A stretch of DNA of 64,000 nucleotides from Chloroflexus aurantiacus J-10-fl (GCF_000018865.1 NC_010175.1:2976001-3040000); one strand, 5' to 3'; numbered from the stretch's first letter, positions 8,818 to 18,204 are shown. Program-made: numbers and translations. Notes: generated from the letters alone by a model not told the origin.

Positions 8818-9751
8818 ATGAATAGATTTCTGGAAGTGATGCTGGAAGGCGAGGCGGTTCGCGGGGGTCGCATCCCTGTGTCGTACCTTTCAGCCTTTTT
8901 GTCGGGTTTTCAGAAAGTGTTATACCGAACGGGCTTCCTTCTCCTTGGTCGCAAAGACAAGACTGATAAGACTTTCACCAGGCAGCATCTTCGACAACTG
9001 ATCGACATAGACCTGGTAAAAATTACTCATGGCAGTCCTTCAACTGTACTTTCCTTTGCGAGAACTACCGCATCACGATCAGTCTGGGATGACGAAGAGG
9101 TGATGTACATTTTTGAAACTGCCCTTATCAATTTGAACGAATTTCAAGCATTTTCAGATGTTGTAAACCCTGTTTTTGATCGAGAACTATTGCTTGCCTG
9201 GAGTACAATTGGTCATCTATTTCTGAAGGGTGTCTCGCGTATAACGTTTACCCTTTATCGAAATGATTATCCGCTACGAGTCAGGTACACGTCCCGCGAA
9301 TTTGATTTGATTCGACAGCACGTCCTGACGACAGTGGAAGGTTATATGTTTCTGACCGATCTCAGGCGTCGGCGCATATCGTTGCAACCGCATTCAGGCA
9401 ATGCTGTATCGTGTGTATTTACCGAGGAGCAGGAGCCTGATGTCCGGTCCATGATAGGACGCTTCGTGCGGGTCGTGGGGGAAGCAGTGATCAATGATCA
9501 ATCCGGCTACCGGTACACTTCGCTATGTGCGTACACATAGCATTGAGCCATTAGAGCTTGATACAGAAAGCGATGCATACGATTTCTGGACTTCCAGAAC
9601 AATTGATGAACTGGCACGACAACAGCGTGTCCAACCGGTAGATAACATGGAATCATTGTATGGTACATGGCCCGGTGCAACTGATGATGGTTTTGAGCAG
9701 TTTGTCGAAGATCTACGTAAATGGGGAGATGCTGAAGAGCACTCGTTATGA
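8818..9751 (+). pseudogene. Unknown protein upstream of a PIN gene, frameshifted by a 7-bp tandem duplication
   Basis: The frame opens at ATG 8818 (AGGAG upstream) and reads about 225 residues, including VSYLSAFLSGFQKVLYRTGF and VRYTSREFDLIRQHVLTTVE, then hits a stop at 9538-9540 after SGYRYTSLCAYT. GATCAAT occurs twice in tandem (9489-9495, 9496-9502). Removing one copy joins the frame smoothly into NPATGTLRYVRTHSIEPLEL and on to WGDAEEHSL, a 308-residue protein ending at 9751. The last bases overlap the PIN gene start as ATGA. I do not recognise the family. Its position suggests a partner, possibly the antitoxin, of the PIN protein; that is inference. Confidence 0.75.
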
Positions 9752-10151
9752 GATCTGATTATTTGCTCCTCGATACAAATATTGTCTCGTATATCATGAA
9801 AGGGGCTTCCACAGCAGGACTTTATAAGGAACATCTTTCCGGTAAGCGATTGGCTATCTCATTTATACTGTCGGTGAGCTGTGGGCCGGCGCAGAACTTG
9901 CACGTTGGGGCGAAAAAAGACGAGACCAGCTTCGTGAAACTATCCGTCGATTTGTGGTAATTCCCTACAACTATGAAATAGCGTAGTGTTACGGAGAGAT
10001 TGTTGCTCACCGAAAGCGTGTTGGTCGGCCTATCTCTTGTGCTGATGCCTGGATCGCTGCTTGTGCGTTACGCCACAATATTCCGCTTGTTACTCATAAT
10101 ACAAAAGATTTTGTGAACATTCCTGATTTACACATAATATCCAAACCTTGA
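9748..10151 (+). pseudogene. PIN-domain (VapC-like) nuclease, broken by a frameshift and an amber stop
   Basis: Begins MRSDYLLLDTNIVSYIMKG, the PIN start with its first catalytic Asp. Near 9866 the frame is lost. The next frame restores VGELWAGAELARWGEKRRDQ, then has TAG at 9984-9986 after IPYNYEIA, and continues CYGEIVAHRKRVGRPISCAD, AWIAACALRH and THNTKDF to TGA at 10151. All acidic PIN positions (Asp, Glu, Asp, Asp) are recognisable across the pieces. PIN proteins of this type are RNases, usually the toxin of a type II pair. With two lesions this copy should be dead. It overlaps the upstream gene by four bases. Confidence 0.85.
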
Positions 10152-10294
10152 GTGATACTGTGAATCACTGCCTGTTACCAGATATGCTGCGCACCGTAAT
10201 TGTCCATACCCTCCGCAACTATCCGTTGGTATCACCTGCATGATCCGAATGGGCGGGTAGGGTGGGTTCTGTTGGAGCGGGTTCTGAACCCGCC

Positions 10295-10305
10295 CCTACT
10301 ACCAC
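10295..10305. repeat. Left copy of the 11-bp direct repeat (target duplication) flanking the element at 10306
   Basis: CCTACTACCAC is present here and again at 10776-10786, immediately outside the two inverted termini of the element. This exact flanking duplication is the footprint of a transposition. Confidence 0.85.
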
Positions 10306-10775
10306 CTATGCATTACCCATAACTGGTGTCAACCACGTGCGCATCAGCGGGTATGATGGCTATTGGTGTTGGTTTGAGCGACTGGCCCGGTGGCAGTGCG
10401 TAGCTCCAGCCGTATTATCATGTGCCGAATGGGTTGCCTTACGCGGGCATCATGTGCGTGTCGCAGGGTTTGGAGTGCGGCAGCCATGCTGCCGCGCCAG
10501 CCGTACACACGATCCGGCGCGTGGTATACCGTAAACCATCTGGTCACGGGGGGCTGAATGTGATCATGCCGATCATCGAGTCGATCAGGCATGAATACGA
10601 CACCTGCGCGTAGACGTTTGGTTGTACCAGGTTCGTGCCTGTACACCAACGGCCACGGCCAGCACCTGACGGCGGTCGCGAGGATGCCTGCACGCAGGCT
10701 GGAAGCCTGCGCCACGGGCCACGGGGAGCGCTTGCAGCCCGGTCTGACGCAGCGTGACATGTGGGTGATGCATAG
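10306..10775 (+). mobile_element. Short inverted-repeat element (MITE-like), family A, intact copy
   Basis: A 470-bp element with no gene. The left end CTATGCATTACCCA matches the reverse complement of the right end (CTATGCATCACCCA) at 13 of 14 positions, and an 11-bp direct repeat flanks it. Inside are the hairpin GCGGCAGC-CAT-GCTGCCGC, a stretch around GATCCGGCGCGTGG, and CAGGCTGGAAGCCTGCGCCA. The same modules recur at 20836-21301 (inverted), in the 25.7-27.8 kb array and, in part, in the family B elements. Lacking a transposase, it must be moved in trans. I could not identify which transposase; the IS at 7213 has different ends. Confidence 0.8.
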
Positions 10776-10786
10776 CCTACTACCAC
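10776..10786. repeat. Right copy of the 11-bp target duplication
   Basis: CCTACTACCAC, identical to 10295-10305, directly after the terminal CATAG of the element. Confidence 0.85.
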
Positions 10787-10853
10787 GGACGCAGACTCCC
10801 CCACAGCGCTCCCGCCAATAGGGCCATGCATCTTGTGGTATATTACATGCTTG

Positions 10854-13811
10854 ATGAAGCCGATACTACCGTGCGCATTTCGCGCTGTTGAGCAATTTCC
10901 TGAGTTGTACGCTGCTGTGGCACCGGCGTTGCGAGCGCAGCAGGCACGGGTGCAATCCTGCCTACGCTCTGCGATTGATCGTTCGGTGCTGCGTGAGGCT
11001 GTGCTTGCTACACTGCGTGAACAGCGCGGGATTATTGCGCTTGACGCCCCTATTGGGTCGGGGGCGACGACTCTGTTGTGCCAGTTGGCAGTGCTTGCTG
11101 AGTGGCCACTCTGGCTGGCCGATGATGATGATGGCAACGGTGCTCTGGCATTCTATGCCCAGATCGTGGCTACACGACGCCCGAATCTGCCCTTGCTCGA
11201 TCCGGCTGCGTTGACCGATCCGGCGGCCTGTGAGCGGCTGTTGCACGAAGTTGCCGATCCCGACCATCCATTGGTGTTGCTGGTGAGTGCCCCAGACCGC
11301 GACCGGCAACCACTGCGCCCGCTGCCGTTACCGCTGCCGTTTGATCTACCGCCTGGGGTAACGCTGATCGTCCACGGCCAGTTGCCAATTGAACCGGATG
11401 CCCGGCTGTCTCTGCCCACCGCTGACCGTGCGCTTCTGCAAACGCAAATGGAATTGCTGGATCGGCGTCATTGTCCACCGAAATGGCGTGAAGCGCTGTT
11501 GAATGCGGCCCAGGGTAATCTGCTCTACCTCAGTTGGGCTGAGCGCTGGCTGCATCTGGGTTTGCTCGATATAAGCAAACTTCCCTCCGATCTTGATCGT
11601 CTTCTGTATCACTGGTGGCAGACGCTGACACCGTCTGAGCAACGACTGGCGATGTTTTTAGCCGCCGCGGGTGAGCCGTTGCCGGTGACAGCACTGGCAG
11701 CAGTAAGTGCCGAACATCCCCAACTGATCCTGGATCGCTGGGAAGAGCAGGGGCTGGTGCATATTCATCTCTGGCGCGTGAGTGACGATGACTCGCTGTT
11801 GCTGGTGCGTTATGCTCATCGTGCATTGCGCCTGTTTCTGGCCCATCATTTTCCCGACAAAATAGACATTGCGCATAGCGAACTGGCCCAGTGGTGTGCC
11901 GGGCAATTACGTCGCAATCCTCTCGATCCGGCGAATCGCTATTTGGGTCGGCAATTGGCCCGTCATACTGTCTTGTGTGCGCCGGAGCGTCGTTCAGCCG
12001 ATTTGCCGACAGCGCAACCACTCGCCTGGCTACGTGAACGAGAGCTGCGTGAAGGGTTAACCGGTGCGTTGCGTGATGCCGGCTGGATGCTTCAGGATAC
12101 GACTGTTACGACGCCACTGACGCTCACCCGCATGGCCGCCGTGACCGGTACGCTGGCGTCGCGTGCTCGTCAGTTGAGTGGTGAACTGGTGACTGCGGCA
12201 TTTCTCACCGCCGTCAACGCCTCTGGCCGTGAGGGAAGTTTGCGTCGGGTGACGGCGATTGTTGAGCAGTTGCCTGATGGCGTGCCGAAGGCAGCGGTCT
12301 TGCGTCAGCTCGGCGAAGCCTGTTACAGCGTCAATATGCGGAGCGCGGCGATGCGACTGCTCTCGCGCGCACTCGATCTTGAAGCGCAGCCGGTCTCGCG
12401 CGCCTGGCGTGATGCTCGCGACCAGATGATTGAAGCACTGGCAACGGCCTGCATTGAAGCCCACGATCCCGATCAGGCTCTGGCCTGCGCCGAGCGGATC
12501 GATCTGCTGGAACGGCGTGCCCATGTCGAGACGCTGGTGGTGCGGTATCTGTTGAATAACGGCCAGTACGACCGGGCCTGGCGATTGGCACGCTCAATTC
12601 TGCATGAAAACCGGGCCGCCTGGGCACAGGCCGAGGTAGCCGTGGCGCTGGCGCGGATCGCCGATCCGCGTGGTCAGATGCTGCTGGAAGAGATTCGGAT
12701 CGAGACGGCGCGGGCCTGGGCCGAAATTGAGCTGGCATGTGATCTGGCATTGCGTGACGAAGATGCGGCGTTACAACGGATTATGGCGCTACCGGGTCAA
12801 CATCAACGGGATCGCGGCCTGGCCCGCTTAGCACGGGTCTTCGCGTTGGCCGAAAAGGACGGTGACGCCCTGGCAGCCGCTGAACGCATCAGTAGCCGTG
12901 AATTGCGCGTGACAACCCTGCTGGAGTTACGAATCTTGCTGCAAGGTCTGGTCGCTAATCTGGCGACCGAACGGGCAACCCGCGAGATCGATGCGCTTCA
13001 GGGTGATGATCGCCCGATCTTGCTGGCAGCGCTTGCCGCTGCTCACGCTGCCATCGGGCGTCGAGAGCGTGCGTTGGCCATTGCGCACCAGTTGAGTGGC
13101 GAGGAACTTGAGCGTGCGCTATCGCGGGTAGCCGTGGCCTGCGCTCAGGCTGGCGATTACGCCGGAGCGCAGGCTGTACTGGCCGAGATGACCGACGACG
13201 ATGAGCGTGATTGGGCACGTGACGAGATTGCCCGTCAGTTGGCGGCTGCCGGCAATTGGGATGCAGCGGTTGCCCAGGCCTCTGCAATAGTTGCTCCCGA
13301 ACAACGGGCACGTACCTGTGCCGACCTGGCAATTGCCCGCATGCGTGCCGGCGATGTGATCAATGCCATCTCATTAATCCGTTCGTTGGACGTTGTTGGT
13401 GAGCGGGCGCGGGCGTTGATTGTGTCGGCGCCATATCTGGTCGCTGCTGATGCCACGCTCGCCGATCAGCTTGCCGATGAACTGCTGACCGGTGAGGCCC
13501 GGAGTCGCTATCGCGCCGCGTTAGTGGTAGCCCTGGCCGGAAAAGGTCAGATCGCATTAGCGAGCAGAGTGGCCCGTCGTATCCGCCGGCGTAACGAACG
13601 GGTGCGGGCTGAGCTGGCCATTGTCGCTGCACTCGATCCTGCCGACCCGCTAATGCTCCAGCGCCTGGCAGCGATGCTGCGCCAGGCCGCTATCGGTCGT
13701 GAAGAGATGTTCCGGGCGCTTGAGCAGACAGTTCCCATCCTGTGTCGTATCGGTGGTACGTCACTGCTGGCTGAAATCGCTGCGGCTATTGTGGCCGATG
13801 ATCGAGCCTGA
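10854..13811 (+). CDS. Large alpha-helical-repeat protein with degenerate P-loop-like N-terminus
   Basis: A 985-residue protein I cannot name. About residues 59-73 read GIIALDAPIGSGATT, shaped like a Walker A loop but with Ala where the Lys should be. HPLVLLVSAPDRD further on resembles a Walker B strand. A winged-helix-like stretch follows (SEQRLAMFLAAAGEPLPVTA), and the C-terminal half (about 430-970) is a long array of roughly 30-35-residue helical repeats such as RALAIAHQLSGEELERALSR. This layout resembles STAND-type ATPases with TPR/HEAT-like repeats, but ATP binding is doubtful. No clear Shine-Dalgarno precedes ATG 10854. A TATATT at 10839-10844 lies so close that the message could be nearly leaderless. 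Confidence 0.75.
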   Translation: MKPILPCAFRAVEQFPELYAAVAPALRAQQARVQSCLRSAIDRSVLREAVLATLREQRGIIALDAPIGSGATTLLCQLAVLAEWPLWLADDDDGNGALAFYAQIVATRRPNLPLLDPAALTDPAACERLLHEVADPDHPLVLLVSAPDRDRQPLRPLPLPLPFDLPPGVTLIVHGQLPIEPDARLSLPTADRALLQTQMELLDRRHCPPKWREALLNAAQGNLLYLSWAERWLHLGLLDISKLPSDLDRLLYHWWQTLTPSEQRLAMFLAAAGEPLPVTALAAVSAEHPQLILDRWEEQGLVHIHLWRVSDDDSLLLVRYAHRALRLFLAHHFPDKIDIAHSELAQWCAGQLRRNPLDPANRYLGRQLARHTVLCAPERRSADLPTAQPLAWLRERELREGLTGALRDAGWMLQDTTVTTPLTLTRMAAVTGTLASRARQLSGELVTAAFLTAVNASGREGSLRRVTAIVEQLPDGVPKAAVLRQLGEACYSVNMRSAAMRLLSRALDLEAQPVSRAWRDARDQMIEALATACIEAHDPDQALACAERIDLLERRAHVETLVVRYLLNNGQYDRAWRLARSILHENRAAWAQAEVAVALARIADPRGQMLLEEIRIETARAWAEIELACDLALRDEDAALQRIMALPGQHQRDRGLARLARVFALAEKDGDALAAAERISSRELRVTTLLELRILLQGLVANLATERATREIDALQGDDRPILLAALAAAHAAIGRRERALAIAHQLSGEELERALSRVAVACAQAGDYAGAQAVLAEMTDDDERDWARDEIARQLAAAGNWDAAVAQASAIVAPEQRARTCADLAIARMRAGDVINAISLIRSLDVVGERARALIVSAPYLVAADATLADQLADELLTGEARSRYRAALVVALAGKGQIALASRVARRIRRRNERVRAELAIVAALDPADPLMLQRLAAMLRQAAIGREEMFRALEQTVPILCRIGGTSLLAEIAAAIVADDRA

Positions 13812-13999
13812 AAAAGCATGCGCCGCGAACACCCAGAGGAACTCGCGTACCGTTGCTACCTTTCGGTCCTGGCGGGGTTCCGCAAGTATCTGCCGTTCGC
13901 GGCACACCTGTATTATACGCGAAAATCCGCATTGTGCAACCCTTGCATCTACGAATAGCCGTGGTATTATTCCAGACAATCATAGTTGCAGGAGGTTGT

Positions 14000-14653
14000 A
14001 TGAGCAGCGAAACCACTTCTCGCCCCCCAAAGCGCTATGCGCGGATCGCCCCTCTCTACAAGGCGATGATCTGGACATCCTTCATCATGAATGCCGTTCT
14101 GCTGATTGTGCTTGGCATCGTCATCGGCATTCTGGTGATGTATCAGCGTCAGGTAGCGCAGCTTACCGAGAATCTGCCGGCCTTTGCCGCTAATAACCTG
14201 GCTGAGCTGCAAGATGTGGTTGATAAACTTGAATCGGCGACGATTGTGTATACCGTGCCTCTAAGCACACGTCTGCCGATTGAGCTTGATGTTCCGATCA
14301 ACGGCGAGACAATCATGACCGAGCGCAACGTAGTGACGCTGACTGAGCCAGTGTCACTTCAGGCCCCTGCCCAAATCGCGTTTCCCGGTGGTGGTGGTAA
14401 TCTCAATGCCAGTGTAGCGATTGTGTTGCCGGCCGGCCTGGAATTGCCGGTCGATCTGAATATGAATGTCAAACTGGTCACGTCAATCCCGGTTGAGCTT
14501 GACGTACCGGTGAATATCCCACTTGCCCAGACTGAATTAGGGCCACAGTTCACCCGACTGGGAGCTATCGTTGATCGGCTGGTGGCGCCGGTTGCGCCAT
14601 TGTTGCCGATGCCGGCTACGCCGCCAGATAGCAGTCAGCCTCGCCGCGAATAG
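14000..14653 (+). CDS. Single-pass membrane protein of unknown function
   Basis: A 217-residue protein. A short basic N-terminus (about residues 1-22) is followed by one hydrophobic helix, MIWTSFIMNAVLLIVLGIVI and beyond (about 23-48). The rest, presumably outside the membrane, has many short segments such as LPIELDVPINGE, LPVDLNMNVKL and IPVELDVPVNIPL, an alternating beta-like pattern. ATG at 14000 follows GGAGG by four bases. It lies 188 bases after the large repeat protein and may be expressed with it. A repeat element begins at 14652, so the element's first bases form the end of the TAG stop. The original C-terminus may have differed. Confidence 0.75.
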   Translation: MSSETTSRPPKRYARIAPLYKAMIWTSFIMNAVLLIVLGIVIGILVMYQRQVAQLTENLPAFAANNLAELQDVVDKLESATIVYTVPLSTRLPIELDVPINGETIMTERNVVTLTEPVSLQAPAQIAFPGGGGNLNASVAIVLPAGLELPVDLNMNVKLVTSIPVELDVPVNIPLAQTELGPQFTRLGAIVDRLVAPVAPLLPMPATPPDSSQPRRE

Positions 14654-15017
14654 AACTTATTTCATAAAAGCTATACGGTCGTGCTACCCGACCATTGCAC
14701 AGGTGCATGAACGCTTGTCAATGACTAATGATAGTCTATCCTGCATCCAGGCTGCCGGTATGAACGCGAGGCGGGCTGACGACCATCACCAGTGTCCTCG
14801 CTCGTTGGATGGGGTGCCTTACCCGCCTGTCATGCGCATGACGCAGCGTTTGGCGTGCGCCAGCCATGCTGCCGCGCCAGCCGTGCTCACGATCCGGCGC
14901 GTGGCACGCTGTTGATCCGGCTGGTCACGTGGATACAGGGTGTTCTCATCACGATCCTGGAGTCGCCCGGCAATGAATGAGATAACTTCTAAGTAGATGT
15001 TTTTTGAAATAGGTTCT
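14652..15017 (+). mobile_element. Short inverted-repeat element, family B, copy 1
   Basis: The left end AGAACTTATTTCATAAAA (14652) mirrors the right end, whose reverse complement is AGAACCTATTTCAAAAAA (ending 15017), with two mismatches in 18. The 366-bp interior has no gene but shares the GCCATGCTGCCGCGCCAGCC and GATCCGGCGCGTGGCA core with family A. A second copy lies at 18426-18750 in the same orientation. No clear target duplication is visible. Confidence 0.7.
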
Positions 15018-15286
15018 GGTATCTTTTACCGGCGAGCAGGCGGGTGAGATGTTCGCACTGGCGTGTGGGAGTTATGCTGCCACACGTACCCTTCCCGGTA
15101 CTCCTGATGTCAAATCCGCAACGATCTGTGAGGATCATCTGTCTGGCACGGATGGGCGAATGCCGTAGGGGCGGGTTGCAAACTCGCCCCTATGGACTGT
15201 ACATATGCCCGTTCATATTGCCGTTCCGCTCGTTGCATATCTACCTGGTTGATGATGCCGACAGCAACCCCTGCCTTGCGCTGGTT
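15018..15286. other. Intergenic DNA downstream of cdd
   Basis: About 270 bases with no gene. It contains an inverted repeat of the GTAGGGGCGGGTT...ACTCGCCCCTA type (about 15168-15192), similar in style to the palindromes at 33.9 and 34.1 kb. It may act as a bidirectional stem at the 3' end of the cdd operon. Confidence 0.4.
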
Positions 15287-15694
15287 CTATCTGGTGAGCT
15301 GATCTGGCCCAAATCCGAAGGGCAACAACTCCTGTGGCGTGGTCAGACGGCGTTCGCTACCGTCGTGGTTGAGGAGAACGATCTGCGCCTGTGGCGCGAG
15401 TTCAAAGATCACCTGACGACAGGCGCCACATGGGCTGGCAACTGTTGGTGTTGGGGTCACCACAGCCAGCGCAACGACCGGCCCGGCTGCCGCCATGTGA
15501 GCGCAGAACAGGGCTACCCGCTCGGCACAGATGGTGAGAGGATAGGATGCGTTCTCAATATTGGCACCGCTAAAGATACGGCCATCATCGGTTAGGACGG
15601 CGGCACCAACCGCGAAGTGTGAATAGGGTGCATATGCACGCTGCCGGGCATGCAATGCCGCGGCGATCAATTGCTCAAGGGCCACTGGATCCAT
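15287..15694 (-). CDS. cdd: Cytidine deaminase
   Basis: Deaminates cytidine and deoxycytidine to uridine forms in pyrimidine salvage. The 135-residue product has YAPYSHFAVGAAV, the zinc and catalytic motif TICAERVALF (Cys and Glu), and SPCGACRQVIFELA with the two further zinc Cys. The size matches the homotetrameric bacterial type. ATG at 15694 was chosen because it begins the family N-terminus (MDPVALEQLI). It lies inside the last 20 bases of the upstream CNNM gene, so the two are translationally linked. An upstream in-frame start would overlap more and add unrelated residues. Confidence 0.95.
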   Translation of the reverse strand: MDPVALEQLIAAALHARQRAYAPYSHFAVGAAVLTDDGRIFSGANIENASYPLTICAERVALFCAHMAAAGPVVALAVVTPTPTVASPCGACRQVIFELAPQAQIVLLNHDGSERRLTTPQELLPFGFGPDQLTR

Positions 15695-17027
15695 GCAATT
15701 CTTTAGGAAGCGGCAACAGCGGTTTTTCGGCATCCACCGGCGCTGCCGCTGTTATTTCAGCCGGTGCCTGCCGGACAATCCGTAATCGTTCGGCACGAAT
15801 CCCCTTGATCGAGAGCACGGTGATGGTCACATCGTTGCAGACCACCTGATCGCCTTCACGCGGGATACGCCCCAATTGCTCGTAGACCAGACCACCGATG
15901 CGATCCGCAGTCGTTTCGGGAAATTCGACCTCTAATAACCCGGCGACATCATCAATCGGCACCCGGGCATCAACGATCAGCTCGTTCGGCCCAACCTCAA
16001 CGATGGCCGGCTCTTCGGTATCGTACTCATCACGAATTTCACCAACAATCTGTTCAATCAAATCTTCGAGCGTTACAATACCGGCAGTACCACCGTATTC
16101 ATCAACCACAATGGCCATATGCACTCGCCGCCGCTGCAAATCTTCTAACAGGGCAGCGACCTTCATCGTTACCGGCACAAAGTATGCCGGTCGGAGCAGA
16201 TCGCGCAACGGTGTATCGTGCTTACCATCGCGCAAGACGGGGATCAGGTCTTTGACGTAGAGAATACCGACAACGTTATCAATGGTCTCTTCATACACAG
16301 GAATCCGCGAATGGCCGCGCGTAATCGCCACATCAAGCGCACGTTTCAGCGGGCTATTGACTTCCAGTGCTACCACATCGACCCGCGGAATCATAATCTC
16401 GCGCACCAGGGTATCACCGAAATCCATGACCCCCTCAATCATCTCGCGCTCTTCATGCTCGATCCAACCGGCCTTTTCGCCGGCACTCATCATCAGCCGC
16501 AACTCCTCTTCGGTTACCAGTGGCGTGGGAGGAGCCGGTTGGCCGCTTAAGAGGGTAAAAATGGGGCGCGTAATGATATTGATCACTGCCATCACCGGCC
16601 ATAACACCATTGCAATGGCGACCAGTGGCCGGGCGAGGATCAGGATCGTCGTGTCGGGACTCCGCAGAGCAAGGGCTTTGGCGACAACTTCGCTCAGGAG
16701 TAAAATGGCAAACAGCAATCCCGCCAGACTGCCGATAATCATTGACAGCCCATACGGCGCAACGAGCTGGATAGTCAGGGCCGTGACGGTAATCGTCAGG
16801 GTTGCGTTGAGAAAGATAATGGCAGATTTGATGCGGTATGGTTCATCGAGAAAATGGGCCGCAAAGCGGCGTGTACCGAGACCAGCCGAAGCGAGCAGGC
16901 TGCTCAGCCGGGGACGACTCACCGTTATCAGGGCTGTGTCGGCGGCTGAGGTAATACCCAGCGCAATTAGACACAGGCCAATACCGATAACGAGCGAACT
17001 AGGGCCAGGGTCTTCCAAGAGAATCAT
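15675..17027 (-). CDS. CNNM/CorC-family membrane transporter with CBS domains
   Basis: HlyC/CorC-type protein linked to Mg2+ or Co2+ export in relatives. The 450-residue product has an N-terminal DUF21 membrane domain with three or four helices (about residues 8-160), the junction motif TEEELRLMMSAGEKAGWIE, and a CBS pair containing VREIMIPRVDVVAL and VVDEYGGTAGIVTLEDLIEQ. A C-terminal transporter-associated domain follows. ATG 17027 touches its own AAAGGAGG, so the TTG three codons later or the GTG at 17060 remain possible starts. It overlaps cdd downstream. Confidence 0.9.
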   Translation of the reverse strand: MILLEDPGPSSLVIGIGLCLIALGITSAADTALITVSRPRLSSLLASAGLGTRRFAAHFLDEPYRIKSAIIFLNATLTITVTALTIQLVAPYGLSMIIGSLAGLLFAILLLSEVVAKALALRSPDTTILILARPLVAIAMVLWPVMAVINIITRPIFTLLSGQPAPPTPLVTEEELRLMMSAGEKAGWIEHEEREMIEGVMDFGDTLVREIMIPRVDVVALEVNSPLKRALDVAITRGHSRIPVYEETIDNVVGILYVKDLIPVLRDGKHDTPLRDLLRPAYFVPVTMKVAALLEDLQRRRVHMAIVVDEYGGTAGIVTLEDLIEQIVGEIRDEYDTEEPAIVEVGPNELIVDARVPIDDVAGLLEVEFPETTADRIGGLVYEQLGRIPREGDQVVCNDVTITVLSIKGIRAERLRIVRQAPAEITAAAPVDAEKPLLPLPKELHGSSGP

Positions 17028-17113
17028 CCTCCTTTCGCGGAACAGAGTGGCGCGCTTCACTCAACAATGGCGCCCGAATTGATACTCCCTTCGGGCGCAC
17101 AACGACCGCGTCA

Positions 17114-18052
17114 TCAGGAAAAAAGCGCGCTCAGTGATAGATCTTTGTGGATACGCATAATCGCTTCAGCAAACAATGGTGCCACACTAATCGTGCGCAC
17201 CCGGGCTGCTGCGGCGGTTGGTGGTTGAGGGATCGTGTTGGTGACTACCGTCTCGACGAGATCGGACTCGGCGATCAACTGTAAGGCGTTTTCGGCAAAA
17301 ATACCGTGGGTAGCACAGGCATACACAGCCCGTGCGCCACGGGCCAGCAGCGTTTGGGCTGCTTCAATCAGGGTTCCCCCGGTTGAGATCATATCATCGA
17401 CGATGATTGCCGTCTTCCCCTCAACCTCACCGACCATTTCGATAACTTCGGCTGTATCTGGTTCGGGTCGTTGTTTGGCAATAATCGCCAGTCCGGCACC
17501 AATCCGCTCACGAAAGCGATTGGCCCGCCCCACGCCCCCGGTATCGGGAGAGACGACAACCGGGTTAGGCAGGTTCAGTTCGCGAATGTAATCGGCCAGC
17601 AGTGGCGAGGCTTGCAGGTGGTCAACCGGAATATCGAAGAACCCTTCAATGGCTGGAGCGTGCAGATCCATCGTCAGAACGCGGTCAGCGCCGGCGGTGC
17701 GGATCAGATTAGCTACCAGCTTGGCCGAGATTGGCTCACGGCCCGAGGTCTTCTTCTCTTGCTTGGCATACCCATAGTAGGGAATGACCGCCGTGACCCG
17801 CGCTGCCGAGGCTCGCCGGAAGGCATCGATCATGATGAGCAATTCCATCAGGTGATGGTCCACCGGCGTACAGGTGGGTTGAATCACAAACACATCACAG
17901 CCACGGACATTGTCGTGAATCTTGACCCGTGTCTCGCCATTTTTGAAGGTACCAACCAGTGCCCGGCCCAGATTGATGCGCAGGTTGCGGGCAATCTCTT
18001 GCGCTAATGCCGGGTTGGCATTGCCGGTAAAAATGAGCAAACGACCATCCAT
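17114..18052 (-). CDS. prs: Ribose-phosphate pyrophosphokinase (PRPP synthetase)
   Basis: Makes phosphoribosyl pyrophosphate from ribose 5-phosphate and ATP for nucleotide, His and Trp synthesis. The 312-residue product shows FKNGETRVKIHDNVRG, the catalytic flexible loop region YYGYAKQEKK, the metal-binding MDLHAPAIEGFF, and the PRPP-binding signature IIVDDMISTGGTL (about residues 216-228). The start gives the common N-terminus MDGRLLIFTGNANP. The CNNM-cdd unit lies 53 bases downstream on the same strand; co-transcription is possible. Confidence 0.97.
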   Translation of the reverse strand: MDGRLLIFTGNANPALAQEIARNLRINLGRALVGTFKNGETRVKIHDNVRGCDVFVIQPTCTPVDHHLMELLIMIDAFRRASAARVTAVIPYYGYAKQEKKTSGREPISAKLVANLIRTAGADRVLTMDLHAPAIEGFFDIPVDHLQASPLLADYIRELNLPNPVVVSPDTGGVGRANRFRERIGAGLAIIAKQRPEPDTAEVIEMVGEVEGKTAIIVDDMISTGGTLIEAAQTLLARGARAVYACATHGIFAENALQLIAESDLVETVVTNTIPQPPTAAAARVRTISVAPLFAEAIMRIHKDLSLSALFS

Positions 18053-18204
18053 GGTTCAGCAGTTCTTTCCTGAATAGAAACGCGCAGCGAGCATGCTCAC
18101 TGCGCACCTGTTACACGCGAGACCAGAAGTGCTGACCTCTTCCACGTTGTTGATAAATTGTGTGAGTTCAGCAGTTCCATTACCGCATCGCGTCATCGGA
18201 GGGT

